Positions 9,011 to 18,703 are shown, counted from the first letter of the stretch. The stretch is DNA of 64,000 bases from Rhodanobacteraceae bacterium (GCA_027019085.1 JALUXG010000006.1:1-64000), one strand, 5' to 3'. The notes: a model not told the origin generated them from the letters alone. Numbers and translations are program-made.

Positions 9011-10405
9011 TCAATCGATATCGAGTTTTTTCAGCTTGTAGCGCAGGGCGCGGAAGGTGATGCCGAGCTTGCGGGCGGCTGCGGTCTTGTTGTAGCGCGT
9101 TTCCTCCAGTGCCTTCAGGATCGCTTCGCGCTCCAGGTTGGAGATGTAGTCATCCAGCGGCTGGTCGCTGTTGTGCGGCATGCCTGGCGCGGTGCCTGCT
9201 TCGGATGAAGCGGAAGGCGTGGCCGGCGGCGAGGATGGTGCGCGAAGGGTCTGTTCGGGCAGCATCAGGTCATCGGGGGTCACGGTGTCGTTCTCGCACA
9301 TGGCCAGCGCGCGTTCCAGAATGTTCTCCAGTTCGCGCACATTGCCGGGAAAGCTGTATTCGCGCAGCGTGGCCAGGGCATCCCCGGTCAATTTGACCCG
9401 GGTACCTTCGCCGTTCCGGGCCAGCCTGTCCAGGAGCACTTCGGTCAGTTCGCGCACGTCGTCGTCGCGATCACGCAGGGGAGGGATCTGCAATTCGATG
9501 ACATTGATGCGGTAGAACAGGTCCTGGCGGAACTGGCCCTGTTCGACCAGGCTGGACAGGTTCTTGTGGGTGGCCGACAGGATGCGCACGTCGACCGGTA
9601 TCTCGCCCCGGCCACCCACCGGACGAACCGCCTTTTCCTGGATCACGCGCAGCAGCTTGACCTGCATGTGCAAGGGGAGTTCGGCGACTTCGTCGAGGAA
9701 CAGGGTGCCGCCATTGGCCGCCTGGAACAGACCCTCCTTGTCGGCATGCGCACCAGTGAAGCTGCCCTTCTTGTGGCCGAAGAACTCGCTTTCCATCAGT
9801 TCCGACGGTATTGCGCCGCAATTGACCGGCACGAAAGCCTCGTTGGCCCTAGGCCCCTGTTCGTGGATCAGGCGTGCGACAAGCTCCTTGCCGGTACCCG
9901 ATTCGCCGCTGATGTAGACCGGCGCTTGGCTGCGCGCCAGTTTGGCGATGGTCTTGCGCACCAGTTGCATGGCCTGTGAAGAACCGATCAGGCGAGTGCT
10001 GATCGGCGCCTCGTCGTCGGTATTGGACCGGCGTTCGGCCGACAGTTTCAGCGCCGTCTGCACCAAGCTGCGCAGCACCTTGATGTCGACCGGTTTGGAC
10101 ACGAAGTCGAAGGCGCCTGCCTTGAGCGCATCGACCGCAGCGTCGACATTGCCGTAGGCGGTGATCATGGCCACCGGCATGTCTGCGTAGCGTTCGGCGA
10201 TCAGTTCGATAAGTTCCTGGCCGGAACCGTCCGGCAGGCGCATGTCGGTAAAGCAGAGGTCGTAGGTATTTTCCTCCAGCAACTGGCGCGCTTCGGCCAC
10301 ATTGCTGGCGGCATCCACATGGAGATCCATGCGTCCGAGTGTGATGGTCAGCAGTTCACGAATGTCACGTTCGTCATCGACGATCAGGACGCTCTGTTTG
10401 CTCAT
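9011..10405 (-). CDS. pilR: Sigma-54-dependent response regulator PilR (type IV pilus transcription)
   Basis: PilR activates the major pilin gene with RpoN after phosphorylation by PilS. The 464-residue product has a receiver domain (1-120; phospho-acceptor Asp54 in CFTDMRLPDG), an AAA+ domain with Walker A GESGTGKE near 170, the sigma-54 contact loop GSFTGA near 211 and LFLDEVAELP. A Fis-type helix-turn-helix lies at the C-terminus (NKTAAARKLGITFRALRYKLKKL). The GSFTGA variant of GAFTGA is common. The cognate kinase gene pilS lies 9.3 kb upstream on the same strand; the two are split by a sugar-utilisation cassette. Identification as PilR rests on this PilS and on family resemblance. Confidence 0.88.
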   Translation of the reverse strand: MSKQSVLIVDDERDIRELLTITLGRMDLHVDAASNVAEARQLLEENTYDLCFTDMRLPDGSGQELIELIAERYADMPVAMITAYGNVDAAVDALKAGAFDFVSKPVDIKVLRSLVQTALKLSAERRSNTDDEAPISTRLIGSSQAMQLVRKTIAKLARSQAPVYISGESGTGKELVARLIHEQGPRANEAFVPVNCGAIPSELMESEFFGHKKGSFTGAHADKEGLFQAANGGTLFLDEVAELPLHMQVKLLRVIQEKAVRPVGGRGEIPVDVRILSATHKNLSSLVEQGQFRQDLFYRINVIELQIPPLRDRDDDVRELTEVLLDRLARNGEGTRVKLTGDALATLREYSFPGNVRELENILERALAMCENDTVTPDDLMLPEQTLRAPSSPPATPSASSEAGTAPGMPHNSDQPLDDYISNLEREAILKALEETRYNKTAAARKLGITFRALRYKLKKLDID

Positions 10406-10531
10406 GGTGCTTCGCAGTCGCTACCGTTGTTGCAAAGATACTCTGCGCACAGGACTTGAGCAAAGCAGATATCGAGACCCATGAATGCATGGACTGACAT
10501 CCATGTCTGCCTGGGCGCCATCGCAGGGATG

Positions 10532-12793
10532 TCAGGGTGGATCCATGCCAGGCGGAAGACCCTTCAGGCGCACGTGTCCGCCAGCATCACGGTCAATGAC
10601 GATATCGAAACGCTGGCCGTGCCAGGCCACGTTGCGCAGGGTGACCGATTGCCAGCTGCGCGGAAGCACCGGGGGATAGACACGCACCAGACCGCCGTGT
10701 TCGATGCGCAGGCCGGTCAGGCCGTAGACGAAGCTCTGCACGAATCCGGCCGAGGTCGCCAGGATGTAGCCTGCATTGTTGGCCACGGTTTCGGTGCGTA
10801 CCTGGAAGGGCGGTTTCAGGAAACCGGCGATATTGCGCCTGATCCATGCCCCGGCCATTTCGCTGTCACCCAGTTCTGCGGCCCCGACCGCCATCATGAC
10901 CATCATCATCTCGTTCGGGTCGTCGCCATGTGTCTTCAGTTCCCGCAGCTGGAAACGGAAGTCGTTGCGGCGCACCTTGTGCGACATGGGCAGGTCCAGG
11001 TTCGGGTACATCAGCCAGACCACCGAGGAGCCCATCCAGGTGATCCTGTCATGGGGCACCGACGGGTCGAAATCCAGATGGTGCTGGTGCTTGCGGTCGA
11101 AGGGGATGTACATCTTCGCTGCAATCTCGCGCCAGCGAGGGTCGGGACGCGCATCGACCACGGCAGCGGCCTTGATGGCAATATCGAGGGCCTTGCGCGC
11201 CGCGGCATTGGTGAAACTGTCGTTGTTCACGTCGTCGTAGGCCTCGTCGGGCGAGGTCACGTGCAGGATTTCATAACGGCGACGGACCTTGTTCCATGTC
11301 ACTCGCCGGGTCCAGAAACGGGCGAGGTTGTGGATGACCGGCCAACCGTACCGTTTGAGCCATGCCTTGTCACCGGTCGCCAGGTAGTACTGCCATTGCG
11401 CGATCGCGATATCGGCATCGAGATGGATTTCCCGCCGAACGCCCGAAGCGAAGGCCGGGACCACATCGGTACCCTTCTCGGGATCCGATTCCCACGGGTA
11501 CATGGCGCCCGGGTAACCCGCGTGTTCGGCCTGGCGGCGAGCGGCGGGAAGCGTTCGCGAACGGAACATCACGATAGACCGTGCCCGCTCCGGATGCAGC
11601 AGCAGCAGGGCGGGGAATACCCATGAGTCGCTGTCCCAGAACACATGGCCCGCATAGTTGGGAGTCAGCGCGCAAGCTCCCATGGCCCATGACGTGCCTT
11701 CGGTGGTATTGGAGAGCAGGTAATACAGATCCGAATGCAGGGCCCTTTGCACCTTGGGGCTGCCCTTGACCACGATGTCCGAACGCCACAGGCGGTGCCA
11801 CGCCGCGACATGCCTTGCGAGCAGGGCGTCGAAGCCCTCGCGTCGCGCCTTGCGGGCCAGTGCACGGTCGCTGGCGGCGTTTGTGCCCCAGCCTTTCCGT
11901 GACAGGGCGGCGTACTTGGTGAATGTGTAGTGCACGCCTTTGTGGACGCGGATCGTGAGGTTGATTGATAGCTTGTACGGGCCCTCTTGCTTGCTTTCTC
12001 CGGTTCGCACCAGGCCGGGCGGCAGGGCGAGGGCCACGGCTTCGGCCATGTGCAGCCCTCGAACGGCCCTTCCATCCAGCCAGAGCGTATGGTCTTCCAG
12101 ATCCACGCCCCTCGAGGTTGCCCGGATGTACCCTGGATACCAGATCGGTGCGCGGTCGGCGGTGGGCACGGGTTTGTCCAGCAGGTTCTGCCCGCTGGCG
12201 ATGACCGCATCGCGCATTTGATGGCCACTCATGCGTGCGATCGGAAAGCGCGGCTGGTGATCCGACCACAGGCGAACAGGGAAACGCAGTCGTACGGTGC
12301 CATCGAAATGAGGGGTCAGGACGATGCGCGTGGCGGCCAGGTGCGGATCGGCCTGGCTGACGAACGTGACAACCTCGACATCCGTCGACCGCGGGCCATA
12401 GTCGAAGCGGTAACGGGTGGCCAGGGTACCGTCCCGCATGTCCAGCGTCTGTGAATAGCCCGAGAAGAACCTGCGGTTGAGCGGCGTGGCATTGAGCCAG
12501 GCTCCACCCGGGTTGTAGTCGATCTCGCTCCAGCCGGGCACGGCCGCCGGGCGTGATATGTCGCCGCGGGTGTAGTCCATGAGCGCGACCATGTAGCTGT
12601 AGTCAGGCTCGGCGCCGCGTGGTGAACTGAACGTTGAAACGTAGCCGTTGGCGAGATAGGTCGGGAAATAGTTTGCAAGCTGGCTGAAATGCGCGGTAAG
12701 CCTGAAGCTGGCATCGGGTGGCGCGGCCTGTCCCGCGGGTGGCAGGGCAAGTGCGATCAGGAAGAGAAGGCTGCAGAGCGGAAACTTGCGCAT
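10532..12793 (-). CDS. Secreted glycoside hydrolase family 65 enzyme (acid-trehalase/kojibiose-hydrolase type)
   Basis: A GH65 protein with an N-terminal signal peptide (MRKFPLCSLLFLIALALPPAGQA), so probably periplasmic or outer-membrane associated. The catalytic barrel shows HVFWDSDSWVFPALLLLHP, GAMYPWESDPEKG and the segment VTSPDEAYDDVNNDSFTN, in which Glu517 is the expected general acid. This wording resembles the hydrolase branch of GH65 (eukaryotic acid trehalase, kojibiose hydrolase) rather than the phosphorylases. Likely substrates are alpha-glucosides such as trehalose, kojibiose or nigerose; I cannot choose. An ATG at 12883 overlapping the receptor stop (TAATG) would add 30 residues before the signal peptide and could serve translational coupling. 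It is the last gene of the cassette. Confidence 0.85.
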   Translation of the reverse strand: MRKFPLCSLLFLIALALPPAGQAAPPDASFRLTAHFSQLANYFPTYLANGYVSTFSSPRGAEPDYSYMVALMDYTRGDISRPAAVPGWSEIDYNPGGAWLNATPLNRRFFSGYSQTLDMRDGTLATRYRFDYGPRSTDVEVVTFVSQADPHLAATRIVLTPHFDGTVRLRFPVRLWSDHQPRFPIARMSGHQMRDAVIASGQNLLDKPVPTADRAPIWYPGYIRATSRGVDLEDHTLWLDGRAVRGLHMAEAVALALPPGLVRTGESKQEGPYKLSINLTIRVHKGVHYTFTKYAALSRKGWGTNAASDRALARKARREGFDALLARHVAAWHRLWRSDIVVKGSPKVQRALHSDLYYLLSNTTEGTSWAMGACALTPNYAGHVFWDSDSWVFPALLLLHPERARSIVMFRSRTLPAARRQAEHAGYPGAMYPWESDPEKGTDVVPAFASGVRREIHLDADIAIAQWQYYLATGDKAWLKRYGWPVIHNLARFWTRRVTWNKVRRRYEILHVTSPDEAYDDVNNDSFTNAAARKALDIAIKAAAVVDARPDPRWREIAAKMYIPFDRKHQHHLDFDPSVPHDRITWMGSSVVWLMYPNLDLPMSHKVRRNDFRFQLRELKTHGDDPNEMMMVMMAVGAAELGDSEMAGAWIRRNIAGFLKPPFQVRTETVANNAGYILATSAGFVQSFVYGLTGLRIEHGGLVRVYPPVLPRSWQSVTLRNVAWHGQRFDIVIDRDAGGHVRLKGLPPGMDPP

Positions 12794-12882
12794 CGTTGCA
12801 TCGGAGTGCAGGACGGATTCGGGCCTGGATGAGGACCGCCGCTCCGAAGGGCCGGGCCCGTCCGGAGCGGCGGCATACGCCA

Positions 12883-15405
12883 TTACAGCTTGTACTTGAT
12901 TTGCGCAAACACCTCCCGTCCGAAGATCGGCCGCGCCATCTCCAGGCCGTTCACGATGCCTGAATTGGTCACGCGTGCATTGCCTTCGGTAAGGCCGATC
13001 TGGTTGGTCAGGTTGCTGCCTTGCAGGCGGAACTGAAGGTGCTTGCCGACATTGGCCACAATGCCAGCTCCCAGCGTGTAGTACGCCGGCAACGGCTGGG
13101 AATTGCCGATGTCCGAGTAGCGGAACCCGACGTGGGTGTAGGTGAAGAACATGTTCAGGTCACCCCAGCTGGTCGGCATGTCGTAGTTCGGCGTGAAGCG
13201 GAACTGCAGTCGCGGCTGACGCTGCAGGATGTTGCCGTTGTAGTTGAATCCCGGCGAGGTGCCCACGGCGGCCGAAGAGTAGTGGGCGTACACGCTGTGC
13301 TGCCAGTTGCCGGTGAGATTGAACGAGAGGTTCTGCGTCGGGCTGTAGCGCCCGGTGAAGTTCACGCCACGGGAACTTGCGCCGTAGATGCTGGTGATGT
13401 TCTGCCCGCTGGCAGTGAACTGCTGGTACGGCACGCCGTTGAAGATGCGACGGAACACACTCACGCTGGTGTAGAACACGGGGCTCTGGTACTTGTAGCC
13501 GACCTCGAAATTCTTCACGGTCTGCACGTTGGTTTGGCCGCTGCGCAGGTCGTCGAACCCGGGGAAGTGCGGGCCCTCGTTGACCCGGGCGTACACGCTC
13601 ATGTCCGGGTTGATCTCGTAGTTGGCGCCCACTGTCCAGGAACCATGCCAGTGGGCATAGGTGATCGGCGTGAACGAGCCGTTTTCGACCGCGGTATGGT
13701 TGTTGTAGACGGTCAGCGGGTTGCCATCCAGGTCCATGCTGGTGTCGTTGGACACCGAGCCGTTCGCACGCTGGTGCTCGATGCGCCAGCCGGCATCCAG
13801 TGTCCAGGCGCCGAGCGTCCACTGGTCGGACAGGAAGGCGGCGATGTTGCGGCCGCTCCAGTTCTCCGTCAGCGCATAGAACGGGCCGCCGAGGAAGCCG
13901 TTGCGCGTAAGCTGGGCACCGTTGTTCAGCGTCACGTTGATCAGTTTCGCATGCGGGGTGGCAGTGACCAGCATGTTATTGCCCAGGTACCACTGGTCGT
14001 TCGAGGAATAGCTGGCCAGGTACGTGCCCACGGTGAGGGTATTGTTGTCACTGAGGGGAATACCGAGGCGGGTTTCATCGGAGAACGACTGGATCTTCTT
14101 GTCGACGATCCAGAAACCCAACGAAGCCACCGACTGGTTCGGACTCACCGCACCGCCACCGACCACGTAAGTGCCGCTGCCGCCGGTGGCCGGACCGCCT
14201 GCGGCGGCAACAATCGCCGGGTCGCTGTTGGTGGACGCGATCTGGTCGTTCAGGAAGGTGCTGAACGATTCGGGCGCGAAGTTGTTGAACAGCGCGTTGG
14301 TCGGCATGTGGCCGCTGGTCAGGTTGAACTTGTTGCTCAGTGACCAGCCGTTGTCGAAGTACAGGTCGAGATTGGACCCGAACATGTGGATGTGGCTTCC
14401 GCGGCCGTCGGCCAGGTTGCCGTTGATGGTGCCGGGCGGGTTGCCCGGAGAGACCTGGATGTTCACCGAGCGCAACTGGTTGCCGGCAAACGTGCCGGTC
14501 AGGGGGTTGAATCCGGGGAAGGCCGATACATTCTTGCCGTCGGGGCTCACCTGCAGGGGCACATCGGTGATGAACAGGTTCTTGTCGTTGAGTGCCCGCG
14601 CATAGAACATGATGTCGCCATTGTCGAAATTGCGCGACAGGGTAGCGGTGAGCTGGCCGCCTTCATTGGCCGGGAACTGCGGGTCGCGGATACCGTTGTC
14701 GGTACGGTAGAAGCCACCGATGCTGAAGTACCAGTTGCGTGAAAGCTTGCCGCCGTAGAAGCCATCGACGCGGTAGCGCCCTTCCGAGCCCACCGTCATG
14801 GCGATGCTGCCGGTCGGTTTGTCGGTGCCCTGGCGCAGGATGAAGTTGGCTGTGGCGCCGATCTGGCCGTTGCTGAAGATGGTCGATGGGCCGCCCTGCA
14901 GCACCTCGACGCGCTCGACCGTGTCATCGATGCGGAACAGCGAGCCATTGGCCATGAAGGACAGCGTCGGTACCGGATACACCGGTGAACCGTCGATGGA
15001 GAACGTCACATAGGGCGCGTCGCCACCGCCCGGAAAACCGGCCAGTTCGATGTTGGCGCCGGTCTGGCCGCCGCTGGTCTCGGCCCAGACCCCGGGAACG
15101 ATCTTCAGGATGTCCGCGGCGCTGGACGGGTTGGCCTGCTGGATTTCGGCCTGGTTGGCGGTGGTGATTGCGAAACTGGCCTGCAGGCGGGTCACGCCGG
15201 CAAAGGTTGGTGCACCTGTCACCACGACCTGTTGCAGGGTCTGCGTGGTTTTTGCATTCGGGTTCTGTTGCGATGCCTTTCGGGCTGTTGTCGAGGATGT
15301 TGGCTTTCCTTGCGTGGGAGTCTGTGCGAGTACCGGCGTGACTGCGAGGGCTGTCACGATGGCCGTGCACAGGGCCAGTTGTGTCAAGCGGTTCGGGTGT
15401 TTCAT
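12883..15405 (-). CDS. TonB-dependent outer-membrane receptor, probably for an alpha-glucoside
   Basis: An 840-residue TonB-dependent receptor. Signal peptide (MKHPNRLTQLALCTAIVTAL... ending AQ), short low-complexity segment, TonB-box-like QQVVVTGAP, plug domain (ADILKIVPGVW, DTVERVEVLQGGPSTIFSNGQIGATANFI) and a 22-strand barrel ending in FAQIKYKL with a near-C-terminal aromatic. The start at 15405 follows a GGGAGG ribosome site; a longer frame from 15462 adds no signal-like sequence. It lies between two GH65 genes in one transcription unit under a LacI operator, which points to uptake of a glucose-containing di- or oligosaccharide. The substrate is inferred from neighbours only. Confidence 0.9.
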   Translation of the reverse strand: MKHPNRLTQLALCTAIVTALAVTPVLAQTPTQGKPTSSTTARKASQQNPNAKTTQTLQQVVVTGAPTFAGVTRLQASFAITTANQAEIQQANPSSAADILKIVPGVWAETSGGQTGANIELAGFPGGGDAPYVTFSIDGSPVYPVPTLSFMANGSLFRIDDTVERVEVLQGGPSTIFSNGQIGATANFILRQGTDKPTGSIAMTVGSEGRYRVDGFYGGKLSRNWYFSIGGFYRTDNGIRDPQFPANEGGQLTATLSRNFDNGDIMFYARALNDKNLFITDVPLQVSPDGKNVSAFPGFNPLTGTFAGNQLRSVNIQVSPGNPPGTINGNLADGRGSHIHMFGSNLDLYFDNGWSLSNKFNLTSGHMPTNALFNNFAPESFSTFLNDQIASTNSDPAIVAAAGGPATGGSGTYVVGGGAVSPNQSVASLGFWIVDKKIQSFSDETRLGIPLSDNNTLTVGTYLASYSSNDQWYLGNNMLVTATPHAKLINVTLNNGAQLTRNGFLGGPFYALTENWSGRNIAAFLSDQWTLGAWTLDAGWRIEHQRANGSVSNDTSMDLDGNPLTVYNNHTAVENGSFTPITYAHWHGSWTVGANYEINPDMSVYARVNEGPHFPGFDDLRSGQTNVQTVKNFEVGYKYQSPVFYTSVSVFRRIFNGVPYQQFTASGQNITSIYGASSRGVNFTGRYSPTQNLSFNLTGNWQHSVYAHYSSAAVGTSPGFNYNGNILQRQPRLQFRFTPNYDMPTSWGDLNMFFTYTHVGFRYSDIGNSQPLPAYYTLGAGIVANVGKHLQFRLQGSNLTNQIGLTEGNARVTNSGIVNGLEMARPIFGREVFAQIKYKL

Positions 15406-15458
15406 GGTTTTGCCTCCCCATGGGTTTTGTTGTGTGTGGTGGTACAGGGTGAATCCGG

Positions 15459-18400
15459 TCACGATGGCGCGCCCGCATCGCGGGGTTGCCAGAACACTCC
15501 AGGATCGAATGCGCGGATGTCGGGTATGACGGCATCGGCAGCGGCCAGCGATGCGGCATCGCCGATGCCCACGGCTGCCATGCCTGCTGCGCGGATGCTG
15601 GCGATGCCGGCAGCTGCGTCCTCGATGCCGATGCAGTCGGCGGCTGCGAGGCCGAGTCCGGCAGCTGCAGCGAGGTAGATTTCCGGGTCCGGCTTGGAAC
15701 AGCGGATGCGATTGGCATCGACCACGTAATCGAACAGGTCGGTGATGCCCAGTCGTTCCAGCAGCAGGGGTGCATTGCGGCTGGCCGAGGCAAGCGCTGT
15801 CCTGATGCCGGCATCGCGTACCGACATCAGGACTTCGCGGGCACCCGGAAGCAGGTGATCCGGCCCGAACTGCGCAATGCAGTCGCGGTAGTACTCGTTC
15901 TTGCGTGCGGCCAGTCGTGCGCGCTCGTCTTCGTCGAAATGGCGCGTGGCCTGTTCCAGCACGATGTCCAGTGAGGCGCGGCGGTCCACGCCCTTGAGCC
16001 GCTCGCCGATGTTGTCGGCCAGCGGTACGCCGATTTCACTGGCGAGCCTGCGCCAAGCGGCCTCGTGCACGCTTGCCGTGTCTGCCAGTACACCGTCGAG
16101 ATCGAATGCAATGCCACGGAATGGTCTGGGGAATGTCCGTTTGCTGTTCGCTGTGCCGGCAGCCAGCGCACGCGATACGGTCTGGCCGGGTTTCAGGTCG
16201 ATCCGTTGTCCGTCGTGTTCGATACGCAGTGAAACGCCCTGCATGAGGGTGTAGTGCGCGCCATGGGTGTCGACCTCGATCCGCAAGCGCGCATCGCGCC
16301 ATCGCAGACCGAATCGATAAGCGTCCCAGGCACGCGGAAGGCGCGGCGCGAAGGCCGGGTGGGTGGGGCGGATGCGCAGGCCGCCGAAACCCCAGGCCAG
16401 GACCTGCCAGCTGCCAGCCATCGATGCCAGGTGCACGCCGTGCGCGGTGTTGCCGTGCAGGTCGTCCAGGTCCACGCGCAGACCGTCGATGAAATACCGC
16501 CAGGCCCGGTCCATGTCGCCGACCTCGGCGGCCAGCACGCCGAAGCTGGCCGCGGACAGGGTCGAGTCGTGCACCGTGACCGATTCGTAGTAATCGAGGT
16601 TGCGCCGCTTGCACCCGGGGTCGACGTTCTCGCCGGCGAGCACCATGGCCAGCACCACGTCTGCCTGCTTGCACACCTGATGCCGGTACAGCGTGAGCGG
16701 ATGCATGCGCAGCAGCAAGGGGTGTTTGCCGTTGAACGCGCCGCGAATGGGCAGACGCGGTCGATCGAGGAAGGTGTCGTCCTGCGGGAACACGCCGGTC
16801 TGCGGGTCGACGGGCAGGTACATGGCCTCGGCGGCCTGGCGCCAGCGGACCGGTTCGTCGGGCTCGAGGCCTATGCGACGCACCAGATTGTCGTAGACCG
16901 CGGGACGCGAATCGGCCAGCCAGTGCGCGACACTGGCTGCATAGCCAAGGTGGCGTTGTGCCATGCGGTTGGTGTAGTGGTTGTTGTCGACCAGTGCGGT
17001 GTATTCGTCCGGCCCGGTCACGCCACAGATGCAAAATGCATCACCGCGGCGCGGATTGTAGGAACCCACATCCAGCCACAGGCGCGCGGTCTCGAACAGG
17101 ATTTCGGCGCCCATGTCGGCAAGGAAATCCTCATCCCCGCTGGCTTCGACGTAGCTTTGCAGCGCCCAGGCCACGGCGGCATTGATGTGATACTGCGCCG
17201 AGCCACTGGGGAAATAGGCCGAGCATTCATCGCCGCCCAGGGTGCGCCAGGCATACAGTGCGCCGCGTCCATGGTTCATCTCGCGTGCGTGTGCGCGTGC
17301 CGCGTCGAGGATGCGATACCGGTACTCGAGCATGTTGCGGGCCCGTGCCGGATCTGTCGCAAGCAGGGCGGGGAGCATGAATGCCTCGGCATCCCAGAAG
17401 TAGTGCCCCTCGTAGCCTTCGCCAGTGAGTCCCTTGGCTGCCGCACTGCCGCTGCCGTCGCGGCTGGTCGACTGCATCACATGGAACAGGTTCAGTCGCA
17501 AGGCCTGTTCGGTAACCGGGTCGCCCTGGATTTGCAGGTCGGCGGCATCCCAGAATTGCCCGAGCGTATCGGCCTGCTGCTGCAAAAGTGCATCGAACCC
17601 CTCTTTGCGCGCCTTTTCCGAACGTGCCAGGGCGGTCTCGACAAGTTCCGGGTTCTGTTCGCCAGAGCCCGGCCGGGACCAGGCATAGGCCACGTACTTG
17701 CACAGCTCGACGGACCGGCCCGGTTCGAGCGCGGCGTCCAGGCACTGCGTGACCGTCGCTTCCGGGCGGGTTTCCCCGTCCTGCGACATGGGCTGCCCGT
17801 GACTTTGCGCACAGGCCACCCGGATACCGCTGTATCGGGTGGTTTGCTCCATCCAGGCACGGTCACCACGGATCCCGGTGGCGACAATGGACAGCCCGCC
17901 CTGCATCCGGGCGCCAATGCGCGGGTCGTCGCCCTGCGCCGCTGCGTGGCGGGCACCGTCCAGGCGCGAACACAGGCGCAGTTGCCCGGAATGGTCGATG
18001 CTGCGTACGCGATAGCGAATGGCGAGCAACGCAGGGTGTTCCAGGGGGACCAGGCGCTCGGCTTCGATGTCCAGGGTCGTTCCGCCGGGTGAACGCCAGC
18101 GCAGGGTCCGCCGGTAACAGCCATTGCGTAGATCCAGGCAGCGTTCGAAGGCAAGCCACTCGCCCTGTTCAAGATCCAGCGCAACGCCGTCCAGTTGAAT
18201 TTCGATGCCAATGCCGTCGACAACCGGAATGCGGGTATCGCTGTGCCGTGCAAAGCCGGGGAAGCGTTCGTGGTACTCGATGGGCGTGCGCTCCCACACC
18301 GAGGCCATGAAACTGGCATGGCTGGATCCCGGGCACTCTTCGAGTCCTCCGCGTACCCCGAGCTGGCCATTGGCAAGTGCAAACAGGCTTTCGTCCCGCA

Positions 18401-18506
18401 TCATGCCGGAGCGATCCGTGCCGCGACGTACAAAGCGCCACGGATCGATCGCGCTCGACGCAGGTTGCTGCGCCCTGGGTCCGTTGGACAACACTGCGTC
18501 ATGCAT
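15459..18506 (-). CDS. Fusion of GH65 disaccharide phosphorylase and beta-phosphoglucomutase
   Basis: A 1015-residue cytoplasmic fusion (no signal peptide). Residues about 20-780 are a GH65 phosphorylase: EGHYFWDAEAFMLPALLATDP, GVTGPDEYTALVDNNHYTN with general acid Glu501, the substrate-loop segment CKQADVVLAM, and HDSTLSAASFGVLAAEVGD of the phosphate site. Residues about 795-1010 are a HAD phosphoglucomutase: FDLDGVLADT with Asp802 and Asp804, ASASRNAPLLLERLG, KPDPEIYLAAA and GIEDAAAGI. Together they would split an alpha-glucoside with phosphate into sugar plus beta-glucose 1-phosphate and isomerise the latter to glucose 6-phosphate. Disaccharide identity (trehalose, maltose, kojibiose, nigerose) is unresolved. 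It is the first gene of the cassette; AAGGGG lies upstream of the ATG. Confidence 0.9.
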   Translation of the reverse strand: MHDAVLSNGPRAQQPASSAIDPWRFVRRGTDRSGMMRDESLFALANGQLGVRGGLEECPGSSHASFMASVWERTPIEYHERFPGFARHSDTRIPVVDGIGIEIQLDGVALDLEQGEWLAFERCLDLRNGCYRRTLRWRSPGGTTLDIEAERLVPLEHPALLAIRYRVRSIDHSGQLRLCSRLDGARHAAAQGDDPRIGARMQGGLSIVATGIRGDRAWMEQTTRYSGIRVACAQSHGQPMSQDGETRPEATVTQCLDAALEPGRSVELCKYVAYAWSRPGSGEQNPELVETALARSEKARKEGFDALLQQQADTLGQFWDAADLQIQGDPVTEQALRLNLFHVMQSTSRDGSGSAAAKGLTGEGYEGHYFWDAEAFMLPALLATDPARARNMLEYRYRILDAARAHAREMNHGRGALYAWRTLGGDECSAYFPSGSAQYHINAAVAWALQSYVEASGDEDFLADMGAEILFETARLWLDVGSYNPRRGDAFCICGVTGPDEYTALVDNNHYTNRMAQRHLGYAASVAHWLADSRPAVYDNLVRRIGLEPDEPVRWRQAAEAMYLPVDPQTGVFPQDDTFLDRPRLPIRGAFNGKHPLLLRMHPLTLYRHQVCKQADVVLAMVLAGENVDPGCKRRNLDYYESVTVHDSTLSAASFGVLAAEVGDMDRAWRYFIDGLRVDLDDLHGNTAHGVHLASMAGSWQVLAWGFGGLRIRPTHPAFAPRLPRAWDAYRFGLRWRDARLRIEVDTHGAHYTLMQGVSLRIEHDGQRIDLKPGQTVSRALAAGTANSKRTFPRPFRGIAFDLDGVLADTASVHEAAWRRLASEIGVPLADNIGERLKGVDRRASLDIVLEQATRHFDEDERARLAARKNEYYRDCIAQFGPDHLLPGAREVLMSVRDAGIRTALASASRNAPLLLERLGITDLFDYVVDANRIRCSKPDPEIYLAAAAGLGLAAADCIGIEDAAAGIASIRAAGMAAVGIGDAASLAAADAVIPDIRAFDPGVFWQPRDAGAPS

Positions 18507-18556
18507 GGTGGCGGTGATCCCCTTGAATCGTGAGTTCGCATGCCTGGAGCAGAGAG

Positions 18557-18585
18557 AGCATACGACTGAATGATATCGATATCAA
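18557..18585 (-). promoter_or_regulatory. Sigma-70 type promoter of the GH65-receptor-GH65 operon
   Basis: On the minus strand TTGATA (18585-18580) and TATGCT (18562-18557) are separated by exactly 17 bases and lie about 50-80 bases before the fusion gene. The -35 hexamer falls inside the palindromic operators at 18571-18598, so a bound repressor would occlude polymerase. Confidence 0.6.
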
Positions 18586-18598
18586 GATATCGGTATCA
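18571..18598. promoter_or_regulatory. Tandem LacI-family operators in the divergent promoter region
   Basis: TGATATCGATATCA at 18571-18584 is a perfect 14-base palindrome with the central CG typical of LacI-family sites. It abuts a second, imperfect copy, AGATATCGGTATCA, at 18585-18598; the centres are 14 bases apart. They lie between the fusion gene and the divergent LacI gene and can control both. Confidence 0.75.
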
Positions 18599-18703
18599 AT
18601 GCCGCGTGGATTGTCCGATCCTGCGGATTTCCCGCGTCAACGCGCTGCGATCCGGTGATGGACGATGACCGGTGGAGCGGTAATACTGGCAAGGGACATA
18701 GGC

